Source: CAZHWT01 sp964536215 | GTDB taxonomy: Bacteria; Patescibacteriota; CAZHWT01 | Direction: 5' to 3' | DNA: 31,817 nt | Assembly: GCA_964536215.1 (NCBI GenBank) | Contig: CAZHWT010000012.1 | Location: 1-31,817 of the forward strand | Shown here: piece by piece, positions 1 through 7,611 of the stretch | Position numbering within the stretch: position 1 is the first letter of the stretch | Layout of the letters: the number at the start of each line of letters is the position of its first letter | Program-made: the position numbers and the translations under genes | The notes under the pieces: model-generated | Told to the model about the DNA's origin: nothing | Database searches by the model: none | What the model saw: the letters and a program-made list of their open reading frames with translations, nothing else

Positions 1-56
1 CGAATAACGAGTAGACGAAGTAACTAAGTAACTAAGTAACCAATAACCAAAGATAG
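1..56. repeat. short tandem repeat tract (taactaag / taaccaa type)
   Basis: Tandem 7-8 bp units (taactaag, then taaccaataaccaa) sit directly after the 3' end of tsaD. The same words recur at about 9222-9262 and 19980-20022, so this is one member of a genome-wide short tandem repeat family. No gene is seen here. Confidence 0.8.
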
Positions 57-63
57 CCGCAGG

Positions 64-1134
64 TTATGTGTCTGCTCTATGGGGCAATTCTAGGCTGGGG
101 TCGGCTTGGACAGTTAGAGGGTCGGCGAAATTTTGATGATAGAAAGCGGCGGCGGCGATGACGGCGGCGTTGTCGGTGGTATAGGCAAAATCGGGGATTT
201 TGCAGGGGAGAGGAGCCAGGGATGAGGTGAGCGTTTGACGAAGTAATCTGTTGGCGGCGACGCCACCACCTAGGATGACTTCTTGGGCGTTAAAGTGTTG
301 GGCAGCGGCTAGGGTTTTGTGAACGAGTGAAGTGACGACAGTGTGTTGGAAGCTGGCGGCAATGTCGGCTTTGTTGGCGTTAGGATTTTGGCGTGTGTAA
401 TTTAAGACGGCGGTTTTGAGACCAGAGAATGAAAAGTTGAAGTTGTCCTTTTGCGGCATAGGGAGGGGGAACTTGATGGCGTGAGGGTTGCCAGACTCGG
501 CTAGTTTGGAAAGGCGTGGTCCGCCGGGATAGGGTAGGTCTAGTAGGCGAGCGACTTTGTCGAAGGCTTCGCCAGCGGCATCATCGAGGGTCCAGCCAAC
601 TTTATACAGTCGGTGGTGCGATTCCATGAGAATTAGCTCAGTGTGAGCTCCGGATACGAGGAGGGCTAGTTTGGGCCATAGGTCGTTCATTTGGGTGCCG
701 TGAGTTAGCCAGGCGCCATAGATATGACCAAGCATATGGTTGACGGGTATGAGCGGCTTATTCCAGGCGTAGGCAAGGCTTTTGGCTGTTTCGACGCCAA
801 CTAATAATGAGCCGATTAGTCCTGGACCGATGGTAACGGCAATGGCATCGATGTTGGTGAGTGGTTTATGGTGCGAAAGGTTGTTAGATTGAGATAGTTT
901 TGTAATTTCATCAGTCTTGCTGCCTTGGTGTCTTGCCGCCTGTCCTAGCACATTTTGGAGGACGGGGATTATATAGATAGATTGTTCTCTGGAGGCTACC
1001 TCTGGGACTACACCACCGGTTTTACTATGCTTGTCCATGGACGTGGAAAAGAATTGGTAGTCGCAGTTAATGCCGTCGCGGACGAAGGCGGCCGACGTTT
1101 CGTCGAAGCTCGTTTCTATGCCGAGAATAGTCAT
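64..1134 (-). CDS. tsaD: tRNA N6-adenosine threonylcarbamoyltransferase TsaD
   Basis: TsaD transfers the threonylcarbamoyl group onto A37 of ANN-decoding tRNAs in the cytoplasm. Family marks visible are the N-terminal GIETSFDET (usual GIETSCDET), the HMLGH metal-binding motif (HxxxH), SGAHTEL, the GEAFDKVARLL segment with PYPGGP, GGGVAANRLLR and the C-terminal TDNAAVIAAAA. At 356 aa it is slightly longer than usual. The extra length lies at about residues 60-90 (GQAARHQGSKTDE and following), just before the conserved IDAIAVTIGPGL. It is encoded by a gctgcctt-type repeat tract around 895-955 that also appears in rsmA and uvrD. The start ATG overlaps the TGA of the upstream membrane gene (ATGA, 1131-1134), so the two are probably translationally coupled. 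No Shine-Dalgarno is obvious. TsaB, TsaC and TsaE are not in the window. Confidence 0.95.
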   Translation of the reverse strand: MTILGIETSFDETSAAFVRDGINCDYQFFSTSMDKHSKTGGVVPEVASREQSIYIIPVLQNVLGQAARHQGSKTDEITKLSQSNNLSHHKPLTNIDAIAVTIGPGLIGSLLVGVETAKSLAYAWNKPLIPVNHMLGHIYGAWLTHGTQMNDLWPKLALLVSGAHTELILMESHHRLYKVGWTLDDAAGEAFDKVARLLDLPYPGGPRLSKLAESGNPHAIKFPLPMPQKDNFNFSFSGLKTAVLNYTRQNPNANKADIAASFQHTVVTSLVHKTLAAAQHFNAQEVILGGGVAANRLLRQTLTSSLAPLPCKIPDFAYTTDNAAVIAAAAFYHQNFADPLTVQADPSLELPHRADT

Positions 1135-1624
1135 AAGAGAGAGGAATAGATGAGGATTGTTTTGATGGTGGTAATGACGGCGAGTAGGCAGACGACAGCT
1201 GCAATGGTGGCAAGTAGACGAGCGGCAGCAGGGTATTTACGATATAACCACCAGCTGAGACTGAGATTGATAATGCAACAGGCGAGAGCGATGGCGGGGA
1301 CGATCCAGAGGTATGTGGAAGGGGCTAGCCTTTGATCGATAGGCAGGGTGTACCAGAAGGCTACCTCGGCGGGCAGGTTTTTGGCTTTGAGAATGAGCAG
1401 CCAAAGCATACCCTGGAGGCTGATGAGTGAGATGGTNNNNNNNNNNNNNNNNNNNNNNNNNNNNNNNNNNNNNNNNNNNNNNNNNNNNNNNNNNNNNNNN
1501 NNNNNNNNNNNNNNNNNNNNNNNNNNNNNNNNNNNNTGGCTTTGAGAATGAGCAGCCAAAGCATACCCTGGAGGCTGATGAGTGAGATGGTGGCGGAAGC
1601 AAGGATAAAACGGTCTTTGAGCAT
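1131..1624 (-). CDS. small three-helix membrane protein upstream of tsaD (interrupted by assembly gap)
   Basis: The gene is split on paper by 100 Ns. If the identical 55-bp flanks (1382-1436 and 1537-1591) are merged and the Ns removed, 155 bp disappear. The frame then closes into exactly 112 codons plus stop, starting MLKDRFILAS and ending TILIYSSLL. The protein has three hydrophobic stretches, at about residues 8-28, 55-76 and 86-108, and reads as a small integral membrane protein. I do not recognise a family. An upstream in-frame ATG (MPLDAGRFP) lies inside a gcgtcca repeat tract, so the MLKDR start at 1624 is preferred. It overlaps tsaD by 4 nt and is likely co-transcribed with it. Confidence 0.75.
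1382..1591. other. unmerged assembly overlap: 55-bp duplicate, 100 N, 55-bp duplicate
   Basis: The 55 bases at 1382-1436 and 1537-1591 are identical and flank exactly 100 Ns. Collapsing them restores an open reading frame, so the gap is almost certainly an artefact of two contigs ending in the same 55-mer. Confidence 0.92.
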
Positions 1625-1629
1625 AGGAA

Positions 1630-1757
1630 AGCGTCCAGCGTCCAGTGGCAAGCGTCCAGTTGAATAGTGAAAGTAGGCACTATCGGCTTTTAAAGATGAC
1701 TGGTACTGATATGAATTGTATCAACACTAGTCAACTTGAAACTGGACGCTGGACGCT
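1630..1757. repeat. inverted pair of gcgtcca heptamer repeats
   Basis: AGCGTCCAGCGTCCAG at 1630-1645 is the exact reverse complement of CTGGACGCTGGACGCT at 1742-1757. The heptamer gcgtcca is repeated within each arm. The pair encloses the short spacer between the tsaD operon and the glycosyltransferase gene, and the right arm is followed by a T-run. The same ggacgct word recurs inside uvrD at about 17869-17938. Confidence 0.8.
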
Positions 1758-1759
1758 TT

Positions 1760-3253
1760 TTATTCTTTATAGACTTTTTCAGTAACTCGATATTCGAGAT
1801 ATTTGCCAAACATCAATCTGGTGTGGGCGTCTAGGCCGGGCAAGGCTTGGAAGAAGAAGCCGACGACTGGTAAAAGAATAATTTCTCCAACGTCAATCGC
1901 TTTACGCATAACCGAGACGTCTTCGGGGCGAGTGGGGCGGTGGCGAAAATCGACGTAGAGAATGATGATTAGAGAGAGTAAGCAGAATGTCAGGATGTAT
2001 CCAGAGAAAAGGGGTAAGTTGTGACCAAGGACGGTTTGGTGGAATTGGCGATTGAGCAGGACGGGAATGTTGGCGCCGAGGGTAATGATAAACCAGTTGA
2101 CTGGCCAAAGGAAGTGGTCCTCCATGACCTTAATCATGCGGGCAGTTTTGGTCCACCAGGGGATGGTTTTGGCATTGAGCCATTGTTTAATAACGTAAGC
2201 ATCGTCGGAAGTTCCCCAGGCCCAGCGTTTCATTTGTTCGTACTGATTAATCATGGTGCTCCAGAAGGAGTCAGCCTCAGCGGCGTCAGCAAAGATTGGC
2301 AAAAAGAGGGGCTCGACTTTGACCTTGCCATCCAAAGCGAAGAAGCTTTTAAAGAAAATGCGGTAATCTTCCGGAATAACATCAACATCCCAGTAGCCAA
2401 CTTTGTCGATCATTTTGAGAGAAGTGGAATAGCAGGAAAAGTTGACGAGCTGTTCGGCTTTAGATTGTTGAGCGGCATTGATGACTGAAGCCATGCTGTT
2501 AATAACTCGGACAGGAGCTGGAACGCGCCAGATGTTGTTGTAGAACATGACGGTGGCCTGGAAGAAGCGGTAGTAGCGAAGCTCGTCAGGTAGGGTGAGG
2601 AATTTGTGGGTGAGACAAGCCAGGTACTTATGATGCAATAACGCGTCGGCATCGTTAGAAGTAATGGTGATGTAATTAATATCTAGCCCTTCGGTGTCGA
2701 CTAGCTGTTTTTTGGCGATTTTACCGGCCCAAGCTTCGTTGGACGATTTACCTTTAACCTCGCCGTCAATATCTGGGTGGAAGGTGGCTAGGAGGTGATG
2801 GAAATGGTGGCCGTAGTGGTCTTGTAAGTGCTTGGCTTTGTCAGGACCTTCTTTTTCGCGCTCTTCAAAGGCTAGGACGACGGTAATTTTGTCGAGAGGG
2901 TACTCTTGCTTGGTCATTTTTGATAAGGTGCGCTCAAGCATCTCTAACGGCTCTTTATAGGTAGGAATGAGAATAATATGGTGGACTTTTTGCCAGTTGG
3001 GTAGTTTTTGGACTTGAGCCAACCAGTCCAACTCTTCGGCGGATTTGATTTTGATATGGGAAACGATGGCTGTGACGGCCAAAGTTACTGATTTGTAGAG
3101 CCAGTAGATGTCGAAAAGGAGGACAAAATAGGCGACGAAAATGACGCCGTTAGGAATGAGGAGTGTGCCCCAGATAGGCAGGGTGATAAGTGTCCATGAG
3201 AAGGCTCCGGGGAGGATTTCGAGGAAGCGGTGGAAGCGAGGGGAGGAGGTCAT
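1760..3253 (-). CDS. membrane glycosyltransferase, GT2 family (cellulose-synthase-like)
   Basis: A 497-aa polytopic membrane enzyme expected to transfer a sugar from a nucleotide sugar to an unknown glycan acceptor at the cytoplasmic membrane. N-terminal membrane segments at about residues 15-65 are followed by a GT-A domain opening with HHIILIPTYKEP (about 91-102). Then come the DxD in TSNDADALL (D201, D203), the acidic pair in VIPEDYRIF (E295, D296) and a QxxRW-type motif QMKRW (340-344), which is typical of processive GT2 enzymes. Several C-terminal helices follow from about residue 370. No Shine-Dalgarno is visible upstream of the ATG. The gene start abuts a gtaggcaa-type repeat tract. 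The substrate cannot be read from sequence. Confidence 0.88.
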   Translation of the reverse strand: MTSSPRFHRFLEILPGAFSWTLITLPIWGTLLIPNGVIFVAYFVLLFDIYWLYKSVTLAVTAIVSHIKIKSAEELDWLAQVQKLPNWQKVHHIILIPTYKEPLEMLERTLSKMTKQEYPLDKITVVLAFEEREKEGPDKAKHLQDHYGHHFHHLLATFHPDIDGEVKGKSSNEAWAGKIAKKQLVDTEGLDINYITITSNDADALLHHKYLACLTHKFLTLPDELRYYRFFQATVMFYNNIWRVPAPVRVINSMASVINAAQQSKAEQLVNFSCYSTSLKMIDKVGYWDVDVIPEDYRIFFKSFFALDGKVKVEPLFLPIFADAAEADSFWSTMINQYEQMKRWAWGTSDDAYVIKQWLNAKTIPWWTKTARMIKVMEDHFLWPVNWFIITLGANIPVLLNRQFHQTVLGHNLPLFSGYILTFCLLSLIIILYVDFRHRPTRPEDVSVMRKAIDVGEIILLPVVGFFFQALPGLDAHTRLMFGKYLEYRVTEKVYKE

Positions 3254-3284
3254 AGATAGGTAGGTGTAGGCAAGTAGGCGAGCA

Positions 3285-3423
3285 ATGCGTAGAAAATCGA
3301 AATACGAAATTTAGAAAAACGAAACAAATCTGAAATACGAGAGTTTAAACTATCCTTGGTGAATATTTTTCTTCTATTTTGCAGTTCTTATTTTTGATTT
3401 GTTTCGTATTTTGTACTTCTTTC
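3285..3423. repeat. AT-rich repeat spacer with inverted arms (cgaaatacga type)
   Basis: The spacer between the glycosyltransferase start and the tatD stop holds cgaaatacga-like words. An exact 12-bp inverted repeat lies at 3319-3330 (acgaaacaaatc) and 3396-3407 (gatttgtttcgt). It could fold as a terminator-like hairpin for tatD, but its structure matches the other repeat tracts. Confidence 0.6.
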
Positions 3424-4329
3424 TTATTTTAATTTGAATAGCTTTTTAGCATTCTCAGTGGTTATATCGGCTATATGTTCTAGAGTCGTATTTCTGACTT
3501 GAGCTAGCTTTTCGGCTGTCAGTATAACATATTTGGACTCATTTACGCTTGGATGTTCTTTAGAGCGAGCTGGTTCGGGGGTGAGGAATGGGGCATCTGT
3601 TTCAATGAGGATGCGGTCATCGGGAACGATGGCGGCGGCGTCGAGGATGTGGCCGGCGGATTTGTAGGTGAGAATGCCGGAGAATGAGATGAAGAAGTCG
3701 AGGTCAAGGGCTTGTTTGACTTGGTCGGGAGTGCCAGTCCAACAGTGAAAGACGCCAGAGAGATGAGAGGTTCTAGGTTCTAGGTTATAGGGAGTAGGTT
3801 TTGTCTTTTTGTTTGACTTGAACCTAGAATCTAGAGCCTGAAACCTATCATTAGACGTCTTAAATTGTTTGAGCAGGGCAATCATGTCGTTAAAGCAGTT
3901 GGTTGAGTCTTTGTGGTCGCGGACGTGCAGGACGATGGGTAAATCGAGTTCGGCGGCGAGGGCAATTTGAGGTGTAATTAGGTCGATTTGAGCCTGTTTT
4001 GGAGATTGGTCTGGATCGAGCGTGTAATCTAGGCCGATTTCGCCAATGGCGACGACTTTAGATGAGTTTGAGATGAGACGTCGTAAATTGTTAGTTGCTT
4101 CGGTCATGTTTGGGGCTGAGCCAGTCAAGGCCTCAGGATGAATACCGACGGTAGCATAAACTATCGGCTCTTGGTTGGCTTGATGTGTTCCCCACTCTGA
4201 ATCTGAAAGGTCGCCACCGCAGTTGATAACGACGGAAACATTGTTGTTTTTGGCTGCAGCGACAGCGGTTTGCCAACTTTCTTTGAATTCTTCTGAGTTG
4301 AGATGGGAATGGGAGTCGATAAAGGTCAT
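3424..4329 (-). CDS. tatD: TatD family metal-dependent hydrolase / 3'-5' DNase
   Basis: A TIM-barrel amidohydrolase-superfamily enzyme. TatD proteins are metal-dependent exonucleases. Visible marks are the N-terminal HxH in IDSHSHLN, GEIGLDY, LPIVLHVRDH, GVFHCWTG and the final metal-site segment LIETDAPFLTPEPAR. The length of 301 aa exceeds the usual ~255-265. The excess lies at about residues 158-190 (NDRFQALDSRF to NLEPRTSHLSG), encoded by a ggttcta heptamer tract with inverted arms at about 3766-3856. The same NLEPRTS peptide occurs as an insertion in uvrD. The ATG is 6 nt downstream of a -10-like CATAGT, with no Shine-Dalgarno. Despite the name this is not part of the Tat translocon encoded at 26078-27186. 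Confidence 0.93.
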   Translation of the reverse strand: MTFIDSHSHLNSEEFKESWQTAVAAAKNNNVSVVINCGGDLSDSEWGTHQANQEPIVYATVGIHPEALTGSAPNMTEATNNLRRLISNSSKVVAIGEIGLDYTLDPDQSPKQAQIDLITPQIALAAELDLPIVLHVRDHKDSTNCFNDMIALLKQFKTSNDRFQALDSRFKSNKKTKPTPYNLEPRTSHLSGVFHCWTGTPDQVKQALDLDFFISFSGILTYKSAGHILDAAAIVPDDRILIETDAPFLTPEPARSKEHPSVNESKYVILTAEKLAQVRNTTLEHIADITTENAKKLFKLK

Positions 4330-4335
4330 GCGCTT

Positions 4336-4364
4336 ACTATGGCGGAGGGTGTGGTTTTATGCAA
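4336..4364 (-). promoter_or_regulatory. probable tatD promoter, leaderless
   Basis: On the minus strand TTGCAT (4359-4364), a 17-nt spacer and CATAGT (4336-4341) are followed after 6 nt by the tatD ATG. Transcription would start at or next to the start codon. Confidence 0.55.
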
Positions 4365-4416
4365 GTCAAGATGGTAGGCCGCCTGTAAGGAAGTAGGCGG
4401 CCAGAGCGGGTGGTGG

Positions 4417-4596
4417 CTATAGCTGGGTGGAGATTTTGTAACACTCAAAGAGTGAATAGGCGCAGAGCACTACAGCTGGAATGGCACAAGCCACGGCAAG
4501 TTTGCCTCCTCGTTCGTATACGGCCTTATCTAGGAAATAGAACGCGCAAGCGTAGCTGACCATAAAGGTCGCAATGGCTACATGAAGTTCGACCAT
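4417..4596 (-). CDS. small two-helix membrane protein (59 aa)
   Basis: An ATG at 4596 preceded by GGGGAGAG (spacing about 5 nt) opens a 59-codon frame, MVELHVAIATFMVSYACAFY onward, ending YKISTQL. Two hydrophobic segments (about residues 4-22 and 32-50) are separated by a short charged loop, DKAVYERGGK. No family is recognised. It is the first of five similarly sized membrane proteins between tatD and metG, each with its own strong Shine-Dalgarno of GGAGAG type. It is shorter than common annotation cut-offs and could be missed. The Shine-Dalgarno and clean membrane topology argue that it is real. Confidence 0.7.
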   Translation of the reverse strand: MVELHVAIATFMVSYACAFYFLDKAVYERGGKLAVACAIPAVVLCAYSLFECYKISTQL

Positions 4597-4681
4597 GATC
4601 TCTCCCCTGATGCGATATTTTTCTGGTCGAGCCGAAGTGTACTACGTTTGGTGGAGGTGTGTAAAGAAGGTATTGGTTCAG

Positions 4682-4714
4682 AAAAAACCCGAGGCGGTGG
4701 CGGTCTCGGGTTTT
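4682..4714 (-). terminator. intrinsic terminator downstream of the 52-aa membrane gene
   Basis: On the minus strand AAAACCCGAG and CTCGGGTTTT form a 10-bp stem with an 11-nt loop and a run of six Ts at the 3' side. It lies 22 nt after the stop of the gene at 4736-4894. Confidence 0.85.
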
Positions 4715-4735
4715 ATGGCTGACGGGCTTGACTAC

Positions 4736-4894
4736 TCATTTTGAGTAGTACTTATTGAGCAGCTTGCCTCCGAAATGAAGGATGCCCCCGGCAATGACGC
4801 ACAGAATCAATACGATAATAGTGCTGGCAACGTTATCTGGTAGCCAGCCGTAGAGATTGAGGAGGTTTGCTGGTGCGAGATGAGTCCAGGTCAT
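4736..4894 (-). CDS. small one-helix membrane protein (52 aa)
   Basis: The preferred start is the ATG at 4894 (MTWTHLAPANLL), preceded by AGGAGAGG. The frame stays open further upstream, but that part overlaps the promoter and has no ribosome site. The protein has an amphipathic N-terminus, one long hydrophobic segment (about residues 21-40, ASTIIVLILCVIAGGILHFG) and a basic C-terminus KLLNKYYSK. No family is recognised. A terminator follows and an extended -10 lies upstream, so it looks like a complete single-gene transcription unit. Confidence 0.72.
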   Translation of the reverse strand: MTWTHLAPANLLNLYGWLPDNVASTIIVLILCVIAGGILHFGGKLLNKYYSK

Positions 4895-4960
4895 GGAACC
4901 TCTCCTCTCTTTAATCTGATGTTCAAAGTGCCACCTCCTGAGTAGGTCAGGATTAGCTGG

Positions 4961-4969
4961 ATTATACCA
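4961..4969 (-). promoter_or_regulatory. extended -10 promoter for the 52-aa gene
   Basis: The minus strand reads TGGTATAAT, a perfect extended -10 (TGnTATAAT), about 67 nt before the ATG at 4894. No convincing -35 is seen, which is usual for extended -10 promoters. Confidence 0.6.
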
Positions 4970-5164
4970 CGCTGAGGCCAAAATAGATTGATTGAAAGTT
5001 TTGCTGTGTACCTGCTCACGCTTGCCTGTTATCCTGAAGTTACCAGAGATATCAACGTCCAGCGTTGATGTTTTGATGCTTTTTTAACGGCTGCGTAGAT
5101 TATGTGGTTTTAGAGATGAGATTTGCAGCCATGCCGCGCTTTTGTTGCGACGGAGGGCTGCTGA

Positions 5165-5377
5165 CTATGTTCCCTGAGGCATGGGGCCTAGTAACCAGCA
5201 CAGGAAGATTACATAGCCAAGAACGAGTATGATGGCAATGATTCCTGCTGCCCATCCCCAGTCCTTTGCATCCTTGGATATCGCGACAGGGTCTTGAATG
5301 CAGATGATGGCGAATATCGATAGCGGCAAGCCAACAAATATTACCATGAGGCCCCCTACAAGTACGAGTTGGGCCAT
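5165..5377 (-). CDS. small two-helix membrane protein (70 aa)
   Basis: The start ATG at 5377 is preceded by AAAGGAGAGA with good spacing. The 70-aa product begins MAQLVLVGGLMVIFVGLPLS, has helices at about residues 3-27 and 43-63, and a polar loop, QDPVAISKDAKDWG. No family is recognised. It is a member of the five-gene cluster of tiny membrane proteins. The flanking spacers (4982-5164 and 5378-5550) hold no other gene. A weak stem ATCAACG/CGTTGAT with a following T-run at about 5059-5087 could terminate plus-strand transcription. Confidence 0.75.
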   Translation of the reverse strand: MAQLVLVGGLMVIFVGLPLSIFAIICIQDPVAISKDAKDWGWAAGIIAIILVLGYVIFLCWLLGPMPQGT

Positions 5378-5506
5378 GAGTCTCTCCTTTACTTTTTAGC
5401 AGCGAGAGGAGTTACTTTCAACTGTTTGGGTTAAAAAGTTTATCCTATAGTACTCCTTTTAACTAAATAATCAATTGTCGTGGTTGTGAAATGAGGCAAT
5501 AGTTTT

Positions 5507-5537
5507 ATCCGGCGTTGATTGAGGTCTAGCGCCGGAT
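5507..5537 (-). terminator. hairpin downstream of the 61-aa membrane gene
   Basis: ATCCGGCG (5507-5514) pairs perfectly with CGCCGGAT (5530-5537). On the minus strand it is followed by AAAACTATT, so it is a strong stem with a weak T-tract, 14 nt beyond the stop of the gene at 5551-5736. Confidence 0.6.
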
Positions 5538-5550
5538 GATTGACGAATGA

Positions 5551-5736
5551 TTAGGCAGGAGTCATTGATAGATGGACGATGAGTGGGAGGCAGCAGATAA
5601 TCATGAGGACGGCGAAGGCGCCGAGTCCTTTTGAATATGCCTGTTTCTGGTCAGCCTTGTCCAGTTGCTCGCTGAGGAGGACCAGGCCGAGAAAGAACAG
5701 AACTATGGTGAGAATAAGCTCCAGGTCGTAGGGCAT
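5551..5736 (-). CDS. small two-helix membrane protein (61 aa)
   Basis: The ATG at 5736 (MPYDLELILTIVLFFLG) is preceded by CAGGAGAG and is chosen over an upstream start, which would only add a Thr-Pro run translated from the gttggt repeat. Hydrophobic segments lie at about residues 5-23 and 39-58, with a charged loop, EQLDKADQKQAYSKG. No family is recognised. It is a member of the tiny membrane protein cluster. Confidence 0.75.
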   Translation of the reverse strand: MPYDLELILTIVLFFLGLVLLSEQLDKADQKQAYSKGLGAFAVLMIICCLPLIVHLSMTPA

Positions 5737-5770
5737 GTGTTCTCTCCTGGTTGATGTTGGCGAACGACCG

Positions 5771-5826
5771 GATTCGGATTCGACTATAGTCAGAGTTGGT
5801 GTTGGTGTTGGTGTTGGTGTTGGTGT
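5771..5826. repeat. gattcggattcgacta word plus (gttggt)5 tract
   Basis: Five perfect gttggt hexamers run from 5795 to 5824, directly preceded by gattcggattcgacta (5771-5786). The same 16-mer is found at 16291-16306 inside uvrD. The tract lies between two small membrane genes and gives a spurious Thr-Pro reading frame on the minus strand. Confidence 0.85.
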
Positions 5827-5893
5827 CAATCTTGGGCGGTGAAAATGATTTCTCCGACGGCAGCTGAGAGGTTGACGCCGGAGAGGTGGCAGT

Positions 5894-6067
5894 CTACAAG
5901 TAGGCTGCCAAATTTACTAGGCTCACGCCGGCGAGGACGAAGCAACATATCGCTATCAAGAGCAGGCCATCTCGCTCCTGGCTGTTTTTTCTGATTTTTT
6001 TGATGGATACGCCTATCCCAAAGCAAGCAAGGATTGCGGCGATGGTCAGTCCGGCAGCGATTTCCAC
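5894..6067 (-). CDS. small two-helix membrane protein (57 aa, GTG start)
   Basis: The GTG at 6067 is preceded by AAGGGAG (spacing about 6 nt). The product starts MEIAAGLTIAAILACFGIGV, continues with the basic loop KKIRKNSQERDG, has a second helix (about residues 35-55) and ends LAAYL. It is the last of five tiny membrane proteins between tatD and metG and falls below usual length cut-offs. No family is recognised. The Shine-Dalgarno and topology support it. The non-ATG start is the main doubt. Confidence 0.68.
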   Translation of the reverse strand: MEIAAGLTIAAILACFGIGVSIKKIRKNSQERDGLLLIAICCFVLAGVSLVNLAAYL

Positions 6068-6127
6068 GTTGTACTCCCTTTCTTGTAAAACAGTAGGATT
6101 ATTTTATATCACGAATCTAGCCTATAG

Positions 6128-7546
6128 TCAAGAGAGACGAGGGAAAAGAGGGTCGGAGGATTGGATGTGTTTGGCGGTGTATTGGGTGAGGATTTTGGTG
6201 GCGGTGGCGGGGAGGAAAGGCTCCAAAAGGGCGGCAATGGTGACAATATCGTTGGCGAGCTTGCGTAGGATGGGTTCTAACTCTTTGGCGTCGAGAGTCC
6301 AGGGTTTGGTGGTGTCGATGTATTGGTCAGCGATGCGAATGAGAGACCAGACATATTCCAAGGCTACGTTGAGTTGAAAGTTGTTAATGGCTTGGGTGTA
6401 GTCGGGGTGCTCATCGAACGTTTGCGGCAGGGCTTGGAATTCCAGGCCGGATTTTTGACAGAGTTTGGCGACCCGAGCGACCAGGTTGCCGAGGCCGTTA
6501 GCTAGGTCATCGTTGAATCGGTCTTTAAAGCGGGTTTCGGAGTAGTCGCCGTCGCCAGTGGTGGGGATTTCGCGGAGAAAGTAGTAGCGGACGGGATCGA
6601 CGCCATATTTTTCTAGTAAATCAAAAGGGCTAGTGACGTTGCCGAGGGATTTGGACATTTTTTGTCCTTCGACGTTAATAAAGCCATGGACAAAAATGTT
6701 TTTTGGTAAGGGTAAGTTGGCTGAAAGGAGCATGGCTGGCCAATAGAGGGCGTGAAAGCGGACGATGTCTTTGCCGATAAGGTGGACGTCGGCGGGCCAG
6801 TATTTTTGAAATAGGTCTGTATTGTCTGAGCCAAAACCCAAGGCGGAGATGTAGTTGGTTAGGGCGTCGCACCAGACATACATGACCTGAGAATCGTCGC
6901 CGGGTACGGGAATGCCCCAGGGGAGTTTGTCGGCGGAGCGGGAGAAAGAGACGTCTTCCAGGCCTTGGTCGATAAAGTTAAGCATCTCCAGTTTTTTGCT
7001 GTCGGGGACAATGTTTAGCTCGTCTGATTGGATGAGTTGGCGGAGTTGGGTTTCGTATTTGGATAGGCGGAAGAAGTAGTTCTCCTCCTCTATCTCCTCT
7101 ATTTTGGAATGCTCTTTACCGCCGTCTTCATCGAGCTCTTTTTGGGTGACAAAGCGTTCGGCGCGGACGGAATAGAGGCCTTTGTAGGTTTTTTTGTAAA
7201 TATCGCCGTTGTCGGCCAGGATTTGCCAGAGTTTTTGGGCGGCTGGCCAGTGGCGCCGTTGATCGGTAGTCTTAATGTAGTCGTCGTTGGAGATGTTGGC
7301 TTCGACTCCAAGTTTTTCGAACATGGCTGAGCGGTCTTCGACAAAGTCTAGAGTGGAAATGCCTTGCTGAGTGGCGGTTTGAAAGTTTTTGAGGCCGTTT
7401 TGGTCGATACCATTTAAGAAATAGGTATCATCGAGCTTAAGGCGGTGAAAGCGGGCCAGGACGTCGGCTTGGATGAGTTCCATGGCAAAGCCGATGTGGG
7501 GGTCGCCGTTGGCGTAAGGAATGGAGGTGGTAATGTAGAACTTCAT
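6128..7546 (-). CDS. metG: methionyl-tRNA synthetase, short form
   Basis: A class I synthetase that charges tRNA-Met. The start MKFYITTSIPYANG (7546) is preferred over an upstream ATG that lies in a repeat. The product has 472 residues. Visible marks are the HIGH-type motif HIGF (17-20), the KMSKS loop as QKMSKSLGN at about 295 and the long helical C-terminal anticodon domain. The motif usually read as TGTDEHG is NGIDQNG here (45-51), an unusual substitution near the active site. The connective-peptide region contains no CxxC pairs, so no zinc knuckle is visible, and the C-terminal tRNA-binding (EMAP-like) domain of longer MetRS is absent. No Shine-Dalgarno is seen. Confidence 0.95.
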   Translation of the reverse strand: MKFYITTSIPYANGDPHIGFAMELIQADVLARFHRLKLDDTYFLNGIDQNGLKNFQTATQQGISTLDFVEDRSAMFEKLGVEANISNDDYIKTTDQRRHWPAAQKLWQILADNGDIYKKTYKGLYSVRAERFVTQKELDEDGGKEHSKIEEIEEENYFFRLSKYETQLRQLIQSDELNIVPDSKKLEMLNFIDQGLEDVSFSRSADKLPWGIPVPGDDSQVMYVWCDALTNYISALGFGSDNTDLFQKYWPADVHLIGKDIVRFHALYWPAMLLSANLPLPKNIFVHGFINVEGQKMSKSLGNVTSPFDLLEKYGVDPVRYYFLREIPTTGDGDYSETRFKDRFNDDLANGLGNLVARVAKLCQKSGLEFQALPQTFDEHPDYTQAINNFQLNVALEYVWSLIRIADQYIDTTKPWTLDAKELEPILRKLANDIVTIAALLEPFLPATATKILTQYTAKHIQSSDPLFPRLS

Positions 7547-7551
7547 ATTAC

Positions 7552-7611
7552 AAATAGGTAACATCCGAATTACGAATGTATATCCGAATCTACGAATATT
7601 CGAATAGCGAA
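7552..7611. repeat. fragment of the ~220-bp intergenic repeat
   Basis: The words aggtaacatccgaatta and cgaatgtatat match the start of the five larger copies. The fragment occupies the gap between the metG start and the downstream membrane gene's stop codon. Confidence 0.75.

Noticed and set aside
5551..5829. Thr-Pro repeat N-terminus on the 61-aa membrane protein
   Set aside because: It is simply the translation of the gttggt repeat; the ATG at 5736 has the proper Shine-Dalgarno.
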